A model generated the notes under the pieces. That model worked only from the letters and a program-made list of their open reading frames with translations. It was not told the DNA's origin and did no database searches. Below, piece after piece: positions 16,443 through 24,028 of a DNA stretch of 64,000 bases. Source of the DNA: Parafannyhessea umbonata (GTDB lineage: Bacteria; Actinomycetota; Coriobacteriia; Coriobacteriales; Atopobiaceae); NCBI RefSeq assembly GCF_900111255.1, contig NZ_FOGP01000004.1:124001-188000 (forward strand), written 5' to 3'. How positions within the stretch are numbered: position 1 is the stretch's first letter; each line of letters opens with the position of its first letter. The position numbers were made by a program, and so were the translations under genes.

Positions 16443-17915
16443 ATGCAGTCAAAGGTTGCCCATGCCGCCGAGCGCGCAGCTTTCGGACTGGTCGTCGACA
16501 AAATACTCAAGGATGCGTCGGTGGAGGGCCGTGAGGAGAACATCGACCATCTCATCACGATGGCCGGAAAGCTTCTGAAGGACACGTCTCCCGGTGCCAC
16601 CCGGGGTCTGCGAAAGGGAATCTATCCGGGCTCGAAGTGGGAGAGCTTCCTGTTTGATGTAATCGACCATACCGATCACAACGTGCTGAAGACTACCATC
16701 CTCAACGGTGGATACGAGGCCGCCTTCCGCGGTCTTCGCAATACCACGGCCAATGCCGAGAAGTACCAGTGCAACGTGCCCTGGATCATCCTCTTCGACC
16801 CGACGAGCGCATGCAATAAGCATTGCGTGGGCTGTTGGGCCGCCGACTACGGAAACCGCCTCAACCTGACGTATGACGAGATGGACAGCCTGGTATCGCA
16901 GGCGGAGGAGCTTGGCACTCACCTCTTCATGCTAACGGGTGGCGAGCCGCTCGTACGCAAGGCCGATGTCCTACGCCTGGCCGAGAAGCACAACGAGAGC
17001 CTCTTCAACATCTTTACCAACGCCTCCCTTGTGGACGAGGAGTTTTGTGCGAAGGTGGCCGAGCTGGGTAACATTGTGTTCTCGGTTTCGCTCGAGTCCT
17101 ATGAGTCCAGCATCAACGACGGCCGCCGTGGTGACGGCTCCTTCGAGGAGGTCATGCATGCCTTCGACCTCATGCGCGAGCATGGCCTGCTCTTTGGAAC
17201 CTCGACGGCCTACACGCGCGAAAACACCGAGAAGGTCTCGTCTGACGAGTTCTTTGACCTTCTGATTGGCAAGGGCTGCAGGTGGGCGTGGTTCTTCCAC
17301 TACATGCCCGTGGGGGAAGGAGCGAACGCCGACCTTATGCCCACCGTCGAGCAGCGCCGCTACATGTTCCGCCGCATCCGCGAGCTTCGCGCACCGGAAG
17401 GCGGCAAGCCCATCTTCGCGATGGACTTCCAGAACGACGGCGAGTTCGTCGGCGGCTGCATCGCGGGCGGCCGCGTGTACTGCCACGTCAACGCGCGCGG
17501 CGATGTGGAGCCGTGCGTCTTCATCCACTACTCCAACGCGAACTTCAAGAAGAGCGGCAACTGGCTCGAATGCCTGCGCCAGCCCATCTTCCAGGCGTAT
17601 CGCAAGCACTGGCTCTTCAATAAGAACCTGCTGATGCCCTGTCCGATGCTCGAGAACCCCCAGGAGCTTCCCAAGATGGTCGAGGAGTCTGCGGCGCGGC
17701 CTTCTGAGTACGTGGCCCCCGAAAGCGCGAAGGACCTCTGCGCTCGCGTCACCCCGTACGCAGAGGCATGGGCCAAGGTCGCCGACGAGCTGTGGCTCGA
17801 GATGTATCCCACGGGCCAGAAGACCTATGCGGATAAGATGTCGCAGACCGACGTGGACGAGAAGGCCAAGATCATCGCCGAGGAGGACAAGAAGGCGGAG
17901 GCCATCGTGGCATAG
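16443..17915 (+). CDS. Radical SAM protein with SPASM domain
   Basis: 490 residues. A helical N-terminal region of about 110 residues precedes the radical SAM cluster motif SACNKHCVGCW (Cys124, 128, 131) and the SAM-binding MLTGGEPL. The C-terminal half carries SPASM-type cysteines (GGCIAGGRVYCHV, VEPCVFIHYS, MPCPMLENP) for auxiliary Fe-S clusters. Such proteins modify peptides, cofactors or anchor groups; no peptide substrate gene or partner is adjacent, so the reaction is unknown. GTG at 16434 is an in-frame alternative, but ATG at 16443 has GGAG 8 bases upstream. It is preceded by a structured leader. Confidence 0.85.
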   Translation: MQSKVAHAAERAAFGLVVDKILKDASVEGREENIDHLITMAGKLLKDTSPGATRGLRKGIYPGSKWESFLFDVIDHTDHNVLKTTILNGGYEAAFRGLRNTTANAEKYQCNVPWIILFDPTSACNKHCVGCWAADYGNRLNLTYDEMDSLVSQAEELGTHLFMLTGGEPLVRKADVLRLAEKHNESLFNIFTNASLVDEEFCAKVAELGNIVFSVSLESYESSINDGRRGDGSFEEVMHAFDLMREHGLLFGTSTAYTRENTEKVSSDEFFDLLIGKGCRWAWFFHYMPVGEGANADLMPTVEQRRYMFRRIRELRAPEGGKPIFAMDFQNDGEFVGGCIAGGRVYCHVNARGDVEPCVFIHYSNANFKKSGNWLECLRQPIFQAYRKHWLFNKNLLMPCPMLENPQELPKMVEESAARPSEYVAPESAKDLCARVTPYAEAWAKVADELWLEMYPTGQKTYADKMSQTDVDEKAKIIAEEDKKAEAIVA

Positions 17916-18122
17916 GATCCTTCGCAGGGTGTGACATGCGCACGTTCTGGTGGGGCGGGCAGCAACGCTGACAGAAATGTTTCACCTAATCGCCGTCAGT
18001 GACGTCGCGATTGATGGAGGTGGGTTGCACTCGGGTAGAATGCAGATAATCTGCCCGGTTGCGACTCACCTTTTCGCGCTGTGGCGCTGTCGGACGCTGT
18101 CTAGGAGGTTGCGCGAGCGCGC

Positions 18123-19445
18123 ATGGACATAGCCCTTTCAATCTTCGTTACCGTATTGCTCACGCTGGTGAACGGATACTTCTCGATGTCCGAGATGGCC
18201 CTCTCCACCGCGAAGAAGGTCATGCTTGACCACGACGCCGAGCAGGGCGACAAGGCTGCCGCGCGGGCTGCCCGCGTCATCGAGAACCCCACTGGGTTCC
18301 TCGCGGCCATACAGGTTGCGATCACGCTTGTCGGGTTCTTCTCGTCTGCCTTTGCCGCGACGAGCCTGTCCGCTCCGCTGGGTGCCTGGCTGGCGTCCTT
18401 GGGTGCGGACCCCGCGTTTGCCGGGGGCTTGGCTACCGTGCTCATCACCCTGGTGGTCTCGTACTTCTCCATCGTCGTGGGCGAGCTCGTGCCCAAGCGC
18501 ATCGCGATGGCGGAAGCCGAGAAGGTCTCGAAGTCCGTCGCTGGACCCTTGAGCGCCTTCGCGCGCTTTGTCCGGCCGCTTGTCGCGCTCACCTCGGCCA
18601 GCGCCAACGGCCTGGCTTGCGCGTTGGGAATCAAGAGTGCCGATGACCGCCAGGACGTCTCGGAGGACGAGATTCGCTACATGGTGACCGACTCCGACGA
18701 GCTGAGCGACGAAGAGAAGACGATGATCCACGAGATCTTCGACCTGGGCGACGCCAAGGCGCGCGAGGTCATGATTCCGCGCGTCGACCTGACGGCGCTC
18801 GAGGATACCTCCACCTTGTCCGAGGTCCTGGACGTCATGAGGAACACGGGCTTCTCACGCATTCCCATCTTTCACGACGACGTGGACCGCATCGTGGGAA
18901 TAGCCCACATCAAGGACCTCATCGGACCCATGGTCGATCTGGGCGAGGGCGACAAGCCCATCAGTAGGTACATGCGCAGCGCCGACTTCGTCCCCGACAC
19001 CAAGGACATCATCCCGCTGCTGTCCGAGATGCAGAACAGCCGCGACCAGATGGTCATCGTGGTCGACGAGTACGGCGGAACCGCCGGCGTCATCACGATT
19101 GAGGACATTGTCGAGGAGGTCGTGGGCGAGATTGCCGACGAGTTCGATCCCGACAACAAGTACCTGACGCAGCTTTCGGATCGTGAGTGGCTGGTTGACG
19201 GGCGCTTCTCGATCGACGACGCCATCGAGCTGGGATGGCCCATCGAGGATAGCGAGGAGTACGAGACCGTTGCCGGCTTCGTGCTCGAGATTGCAGACGG
19301 GCTGCCCAAGCCCGGCGAGGTCTTCGAGGTCGAGGGGTATCGCTTCAGGGTACAGTCGATGCGCGGGCGACGTCTGGCTCTCCTGCGCGTGACGGCTCCC
19401 GAGCCTCCAGCGGACGCCGCGGATGAGGAGGAAACGGCGGAATAA
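18123..19445 (+). CDS. CNNM/CorC-family membrane protein with CBS pair
   Basis: 440 residues. A CNNM (DUF21) transmembrane domain (about 1-175) contains NGYFSMSEMALSTA and VVGELVPKRIAMAEAEKV, followed by an acidic linker, a CBS pair (about 205-330; REVMIPRVDLTALE, VVDEYGGTAGVITIEDIVEE) and a CorC_HlyC C-terminal domain (about 345-430). Members export Mg2+ or control Mg2+/Co2+ handling; older labels call them hemolysins. GGAGG lies 14 bases before the ATG, slightly long. It lies upstream of a set of further proteins linked to Mg2+ (22.7-25.9 kb). Confidence 0.88.
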   Translation: MDIALSIFVTVLLTLVNGYFSMSEMALSTAKKVMLDHDAEQGDKAAARAARVIENPTGFLAAIQVAITLVGFFSSAFAATSLSAPLGAWLASLGADPAFAGGLATVLITLVVSYFSIVVGELVPKRIAMAEAEKVSKSVAGPLSAFARFVRPLVALTSASANGLACALGIKSADDRQDVSEDEIRYMVTDSDELSDEEKTMIHEIFDLGDAKAREVMIPRVDLTALEDTSTLSEVLDVMRNTGFSRIPIFHDDVDRIVGIAHIKDLIGPMVDLGEGDKPISRYMRSADFVPDTKDIIPLLSEMQNSRDQMVIVVDEYGGTAGVITIEDIVEEVVGEIADEFDPDNKYLTQLSDREWLVDGRFSIDDAIELGWPIEDSEEYETVAGFVLEIADGLPKPGEVFEVEGYRFRVQSMRGRRLALLRVTAPEPPADAADEEETAE

Positions 19446-19533
19446 GGCCGCTAGCAGCAGCGAACGAGGACAAGTAGCCAAGTTTTACTACAATGGCACT
19501 TAAGTATGCATTTCTAGGCGGAAGGCTTCACCA

Positions 19534-21168
19534 ATGGCAAAGCTCATCGAAATCCAGAGGGTCGAGATTGGACTCGAGAATCTCACCGCGCGCGTGCGCA
19601 TTGCCCCCGAAGCCCCGCTGTTCACAAGCGAGGACCTGCAGGGCACCACGCGCATCTACAACCTGATGCCGCACATCATCGACCACGTGTGCCTGGGCGA
19701 CGCCGGCGAGACGTTCAAGGACTGCATGGGAAACACCGAGCTCGCTCACCTGCTTGAGCACGTGACGGTCGAGCTGCTCGCGCAGACCAACGTAGCAGGC
19801 GACGTCACGACGGGCAGGACCTATCCCGTCGAGGGCGAGGAGCGCGGGTTCGACATCGAGCTGTCCTGTCAGGATGACGTCCTCACGGTGGGCGCGCTCT
19901 CGAGTGCCGCATGGATCATCGACTGGGCCTTCACGGGCGGCGAAGATGCCAGCCCCGACGTGGACGCGATCGTCAGCGGCCTGTGCGGGATGATCGACTC
20001 CATGGGCGACGATCCGGCCGACGCCTACGAGCGCTCGGTGATGGAGGAGCTCGACGCCGAGGCGGCTGACCAGCACCAGCGTGCCCTCGAGGAGCGCCAG
20101 CGCGAGATCGCCCAGCGCGAGCAGGAGATCGAGGCCGCGCGCCAGGAGGCCGAGCGTCTGGCGGAAGAGAAGCGATTTCGCCTAGAGCAGGAGCGCCTGC
20201 GCAAGGAGGAGGCAGCCCGTTTGGCCCGCGAGGCTGCCGAGAGGGCCGAGGCCGAGGAGGCTGCCCGCGTTGCCCGCGAGCAGGCAGAGCGCGAGGCTGC
20301 CGAGAGGGAGCGCGAGCGCCGGGCCGAGGAGGAGCGCCTTGTGGCCGAGGCCCATCGCGCCGCAGCCGCACTCGCCGCCTCCGAGGCAGCCGCTGCCGAG
20401 CGTGCCGCCGCCGGCCTGAACGGAGCCTCCTCGTCTGACCCCACCATCTCTCCGGAGGCCTACCAGTCGGCCCATGACGACCCGCTCAAGGCCTTCCCCA
20501 CGGACCTCGTACGTGCCTCGGCGCCGGCCGATCATACCGCGAGCATTCCGGTTGACGCCACTGCCGCCCTCGGCGCATCCGAGACGACGGCCCTTGAGGT
20601 CGTCGACGCGGGCGAGACCTCTGTCATGGCGCCCGTAGGCGTAGACGTTGAGGCGTCCACGGAGGCTGCGCCTGAGGAGGCCCCCGAGGAGCCCACGGAC
20701 GAGCCTGTTACCGTCGAGGCCGCCCCGGAGGAGGATGTCACCGCAGGCGTCGGGCCTGATTCGGCTGCGGAGCCCGAGCCGGTTGCGGAAGACGGGGCGG
20801 ACGAAGCCGAGAAGGGCGAGCCCTTCTCGGCTGAAGAGACCACGGTCATGGATACGACGCTCATCGTTGCCGGAACCCAAGAGGCGGATGCCGACGGCCC
20901 CGACGAGGATGCTGCCGAGGACGTGCCTGCCGAGGACGAGGACATCGTGGACGATCCCGTCGCAGATGAGGCTGTCGTGGGCGCGGACGCTATCGCCGAG
21001 GATGGCTCGGACGAGGGTGCAGGCGCCTCGACCGATGGGTTCGAGGATGACCTCTCGGAGGAGGGTGACCAGGAGGATGTCCCGTCTGACGACTATGGCC
21101 AGAGCTCTCTGTTTGACGTGCCAGTTGAGGAAGAAGAGCATATTCCCGGTCCCCGAAGGGTACGATAG
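19534..21168 (+). CDS. Orphan cyanophycin-synthetase N-domain protein with coiled coil and acidic tail
   Basis: 544 residues in three parts. Residues 1-135 resemble the N-terminal domain of cyanophycin synthetase: NLMPHIIDHVCLGDAGETF, then NTELAHLLEHVTVELLAQ, a GRTYPV turn and a strand-rich end, matching the family pattern of LPGL..HHC, GH..EHVALELQ and GKTR. Residues 165-285 are a charged heptad-rich helix (Glu, Arg, Ala), and 300-544 an acidic, disordered tail. The ATP-grasp and Mur-ligase domains that make cyanophycin are absent, so it cannot be a synthetase. It could bind a polymer or act as a scaffold. Downstream YtxH and PRC-barrel genes run the same way. Confidence 0.75.
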   Translation: MAKLIEIQRVEIGLENLTARVRIAPEAPLFTSEDLQGTTRIYNLMPHIIDHVCLGDAGETFKDCMGNTELAHLLEHVTVELLAQTNVAGDVTTGRTYPVEGEERGFDIELSCQDDVLTVGALSSAAWIIDWAFTGGEDASPDVDAIVSGLCGMIDSMGDDPADAYERSVMEELDAEAADQHQRALEERQREIAQREQEIEAARQEAERLAEEKRFRLEQERLRKEEAARLAREAAERAEAEEAARVAREQAEREAAERERERRAEEERLVAEAHRAAAALAASEAAAAERAAAGLNGASSSDPTISPEAYQSAHDDPLKAFPTDLVRASAPADHTASIPVDATAALGASETTALEVVDAGETSVMAPVGVDVEASTEAAPEEAPEEPTDEPVTVEAAPEEDVTAGVGPDSAAEPEPVAEDGADEAEKGEPFSAEETTVMDTTLIVAGTQEADADGPDEDAAEDVPAEDEDIVDDPVADEAVVGADAIAEDGSDEGAGASTDGFEDDLSEEGDQEDVPSDDYGQSSLFDVPVEEEEHIPGPRRVR

Positions 21169-21249
21169 AGAGCAATGTGGATGGAATGCGGCTGTGCCGC
21201 GTGAGATAGAAATGAGGCTGGCGCTTTCGCCAGGCATGAGGAGGATTTC

Positions 21250-21696
21250 ATGGGCACGAAGGGCGTACTTGGATTCGTGGCGGGCACCATCCTGGGGGCC
21301 GCTGCTGGCGTTACGGCTGGCGTGCTGATGGCCCCGCGCTCCGGTGCGGAGAGCCGTGCCATGGCTGCCGATGCCATGAACGATGCCTGGGACACGGCCG
21401 TCGACTCCTACGAGCGCGGTTCTCGCATCGTAAACGACAGGATCAGCTCCGTTCGTCCGAGCGTGGACGCCACGACCGACGAGCTTCGCGCCAAGGTCGA
21501 CCTTGCCCGCGAGCGCATGGACCAGCTTCGTGACTCGCTCTCCGATGCCGTCACGAGCACTACGGGCCAGGTTCAGGAGGCGGTCACTACGGTTACCGAC
21601 ACGGTCGTCTCTGCTGCTGGCGATGCCGCTGACCTTGGGTCTACTCCGGCCGAGGGCGTGCACGTCGAGGTTGTTGAAGACGGGAATGCCGAGTAG
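21250..21696 (+). CDS. YtxH-domain protein
   Basis: 148 residues. The N-terminus GFVAGTILGAAAGVTAGVLM followed by APRSGAESR is the YtxH pattern: a Gly/Ala-rich membrane or amphipathic helix, then a Pro-x-Ser-Gly turn. The rest is a long amphipathic helix with apolipoprotein-like spacing. YtxH proteins are general-stress associated in Bacillus; the molecular role is unknown. AGGAGG stands at ideal distance before the ATG. A terminator follows the gene. Confidence 0.85.
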   Translation: MGTKGVLGFVAGTILGAAAGVTAGVLMAPRSGAESRAMAADAMNDAWDTAVDSYERGSRIVNDRISSVRPSVDATTDELRAKVDLARERMDQLRDSLSDAVTSTTGQVQEAVTTVTDTVVSAAGDAADLGSTPAEGVHVEVVEDGNAE

Positions 21697-21717
21697 CCAT
21701 CGTTTGTTGAAACTATG

Positions 21718-21752
21718 GGGAGCGTGGTGCGCTGGCACCGCGCTCCCTTTTT
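21718..21752 (+). terminator. Rho-independent terminator after the YtxH gene
   Basis: A 13-bp inverted repeat with one G-T pair (21718-21730 with 21735-21747) is followed by TTTTT. It lies only 15 bases before the PRC-barrel gene, so that gene is reached by readthrough or from an internal promoter. Confidence 0.85.
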
Positions 21753-21766
21753 GATTTGGAGCGGTT

Positions 21767-22741
21767 ATGCAGAGGGTTTCCAACCTGATTGGCGCGAAGG
21801 TATTCAAGAAGAAGGTCGACCGGAAAGGCAAGACGAAGGACGTTCGCCTGGGCAGGATGCACATGGCCGTCTTCTCGCCTGACGGCCGCCGCGTCGTGGG
21901 CTTCCAGGTCATGCAGCCCGACATGGTTGGCGTCGTCAAGAGGCCCGACCTGTTCATGGCGTTCGACTCGTATCGCATCGAGAACGACTACGTATACCTG
22001 AACGAAGGGGAGGCTACCCTGGAGCAGGCCGCCCGAGACCGCCTTGGTCTCGACTGGGACCGCTGCATCATGTGGACCGGCATGGACTGCCAGACGGAGT
22101 CGGGCAAGCAGCTTGGCTACGTCGGCGACTGCATCTTCGACGAGCGGACGGGGGCTGTTCGCAAGCTGTGCGTCGGCGACGGTAGCGTGGCGAAGTCCCT
22201 CGTCGGCCAGCTCGAGATTCCCGTCGACATGCTCAAGGGCTATCGCGATGGCTGGATGATCGTCGACGACGCGGCGCCGAGCCTGCAGCTCTCTGGTGGC
22301 GTTGCGGCGGCGGCGGGCGAGGGCTACGCTCGCGTTAAGCAGGGTGGCCAGAAGGTTGTCGCCAAGGCGTCCGCCGCCTCGGCCAAGGCCGTAGACAAGG
22401 GCTCCTTCGCACTGGGAAAGGCCCTCGGCAAGGCGAAGCGTGCCCTCAGCGATGCCACAGCTGAGCCTGAGGAGCAGATGCCCTCCGCAAAGGCGGGAAA
22501 TGTGCAGGTCTCTCCAGCCGCCGAGCCCGTCAAGCTCAAGGGAGGATCCTCCAAGGTGACCACCTATGCCCCCACAGGCAAGCCCGCGGCGAAGAGGCCG
22601 ACTGCCAAGAAGGGTGTCAGTCCCAAGAAGAAGACCAGCAGCACATCCGACAAGGCCGCAAGATCAGTCGGACGACAGCTGGGCAAGATGGGCGGAATGT
22701 TCGGCTCGTTTATGGACGAGTACAAGAAGGCGAGCAAGTAG
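21767..22741 (+). CDS. PRC-barrel domain protein
   Basis: 324 residues. Two PRC-barrel-like units occupy about 1-85 (NLIGAKVFKKKVDRKG, RRVVGFQVMQP) and 100-175 (GKQLGYVGDCIFDERTGAV, GQLEIPVDMLKGY), then an Ala-rich helix and a long Lys/Ser/Pro tail (PAAKRPTAKKGVSPKKKTS) ending in a helix. PRC barrels bind RNA, protein or membrane partners. The same domain forms the N-terminus of the MgtE-like protein encoded 3 kb downstream on the other strand, but no functional link is shown. GGAG lies six bases before the ATG. Confidence 0.8.
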   Translation: MQRVSNLIGAKVFKKKVDRKGKTKDVRLGRMHMAVFSPDGRRVVGFQVMQPDMVGVVKRPDLFMAFDSYRIENDYVYLNEGEATLEQAARDRLGLDWDRCIMWTGMDCQTESGKQLGYVGDCIFDERTGAVRKLCVGDGSVAKSLVGQLEIPVDMLKGYRDGWMIVDDAAPSLQLSGGVAAAAGEGYARVKQGGQKVVAKASAASAKAVDKGSFALGKALGKAKRALSDATAEPEEQMPSAKAGNVQVSPAAEPVKLKGGSSKVTTYAPTGKPAAKRPTAKKGVSPKKKTSSTSDKAARSVGRQLGKMGGMFGSFMDEYKKASK

Positions 22742-22757
22742 GCGAGAAGAGCCTTCG

Positions 22758-24026
22758 CTACGCTCCGAAGCCCATGGCCTGAAGCACGAACATGATGACG
22801 GTGAGGATGGTCACCGCGATGATGGTGAACCAGGTCAGCGCGGTCCAGGCTCGACCGTTGGCGTTCTGTCCCATGATGTGGCGGTCAGCCGCGATGATTA
22901 CCATGCAAAGCAGAAGAACGGGCAGAAGCACGCCGTTGATCACCTGGGCGGCCATCATGATGCCGAACAGGTTGATATTGGGGACGAGCACCACGGCCGC
23001 CGATATCACCAGGATGATGGTGATCAGGCTGCGGTAGACGGGCGCGTCCTGCCAGCTGCGGTCGGCGCCGCGCTCCCAGCCGAATGCCTCGCAGACGGCG
23101 CTTGCGGTGATTCCCGGCAGTACGCAGGCTGCGAGGAACGACGCGCCGATGAGGCCCGTGCCGAAGAGCGCCTCCGCGTGCGGGCCGGCAAGCGGAGCCA
23201 GTGCCGCGGCGGCGTCCTCGGCGCCGTTCACTGCGACGCCCGCGGGATGAAGGACCGCTCCGGTCGCGAGGATGATGAACCAGGAGATCGCACTTGCCAC
23301 GACCGCTCCGGTCACGGTGTCGATGCGCTGGTAGGGAAGGTCCTCCTCGTCGGCGTTCTTGTCGACGACGTTTGACTGGGCCAGGAAGATCATCCATGGC
23401 GCGATGGTGGTGCCGACGTTTGCGACAAGCAGGGAGATATAGCTGGGGTCACCCGAGATCATCGGGATGACCGTCGCGCGTGCGGCTTCGCCCCAATCCG
23501 GCTTGACCATGAAGCCGGCAACGACGTAGGTCACGAACGCGCACGAGATGGCAAGCAGGATTTTCTCGATGCGGCGATAGGAACCGCTCATGGTGAGCAG
23601 CCAGATAGCCAGCGCCGAGATTGGGACGGAGACATATACGGGAATGCCAAAGAGCGCCATGCCCGACGCGATGCCAGCGAACTCGGAGAGCGTGACGGTG
23701 GTGTTCGAGATGAGAAGCGCAAGCATGGCCAGGGCCGAGACCCTGATGCCAAAGCGCTCGCGAATGAGCGATGCGAAGCCCTTGCCTGTGACGCAGCCCA
23801 TGCGTGCCGCGGTCTCCTGCACGACGATGAGCAGGAAGCACATTACCGGTACGGTCCAGAGCTGGCCGAAGCCAAAGAGAGCGCCTGCGTTCGAGTAGGT
23901 GGCCACGCCGCCGGCATCGGCTCCCGCCAGCGCGGCGACCATGCCCGGGCCCATTGCGCCCAGGACGAGCTTGGGGTCAAGTTTGGTGTGCGGCCGCTTT
24001 TCGACCTGCTTGCGCTTGCTTCCCAT
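22758..24026 (-). CDS. NRAMP-related Mg2+ transporter (NRMT type)
   Basis: 422 residues, about 11 transmembrane helices, SLC11/NRAMP fold. The ion-site motifs are not those of Mn2+/Fe2+ NRAMPs. The helix-1 DPGN motif is DAGG (residues 37-40), and the helix-6 MPHN motif is APWM (209-212, within GTTIAPWMIFLAQS), losing the Asn and the Met that select transition metals. These changes are the hallmark of NRAMP-related Mg2+ transporters such as that described from Eggerthella lenta. ATG at 24026 lies 2 bases after the stop of the MgtE-like gene, so the two are translationally coupled. Confidence 0.85.
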   Translation of the reverse strand: MGSKRKQVEKRPHTKLDPKLVLGAMGPGMVAALAGADAGGVATYSNAGALFGFGQLWTVPVMCFLLIVVQETAARMGCVTGKGFASLIRERFGIRVSALAMLALLISNTTVTLSEFAGIASGMALFGIPVYVSVPISALAIWLLTMSGSYRRIEKILLAISCAFVTYVVAGFMVKPDWGEAARATVIPMISGDPSYISLLVANVGTTIAPWMIFLAQSNVVDKNADEEDLPYQRIDTVTGAVVASAISWFIILATGAVLHPAGVAVNGAEDAAAALAPLAGPHAEALFGTGLIGASFLAACVLPGITASAVCEAFGWERGADRSWQDAPVYRSLITIILVISAAVVLVPNINLFGIMMAAQVINGVLLPVLLLCMVIIAADRHIMGQNANGRAWTALTWFTIIAVTILTVIMFVLQAMGFGA

Positions 24027-24028
24027 GG

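Noticed and set aside
18123-19445. Hemolysin (virulence) reading of the CNNM/CorC protein
   Set aside because: The domain set is that of Mg2+/Co2+ transport proteins; the hemolysin name is historical.
20182-21978. Minus-strand open frame of 598 residues opposite the CphA-N-like gene
   Set aside because: Its product is an Arg/Gly/Leu-rich mirror of the coiled coil and acidic tail, and it would run across a terminator and the YtxH gene.
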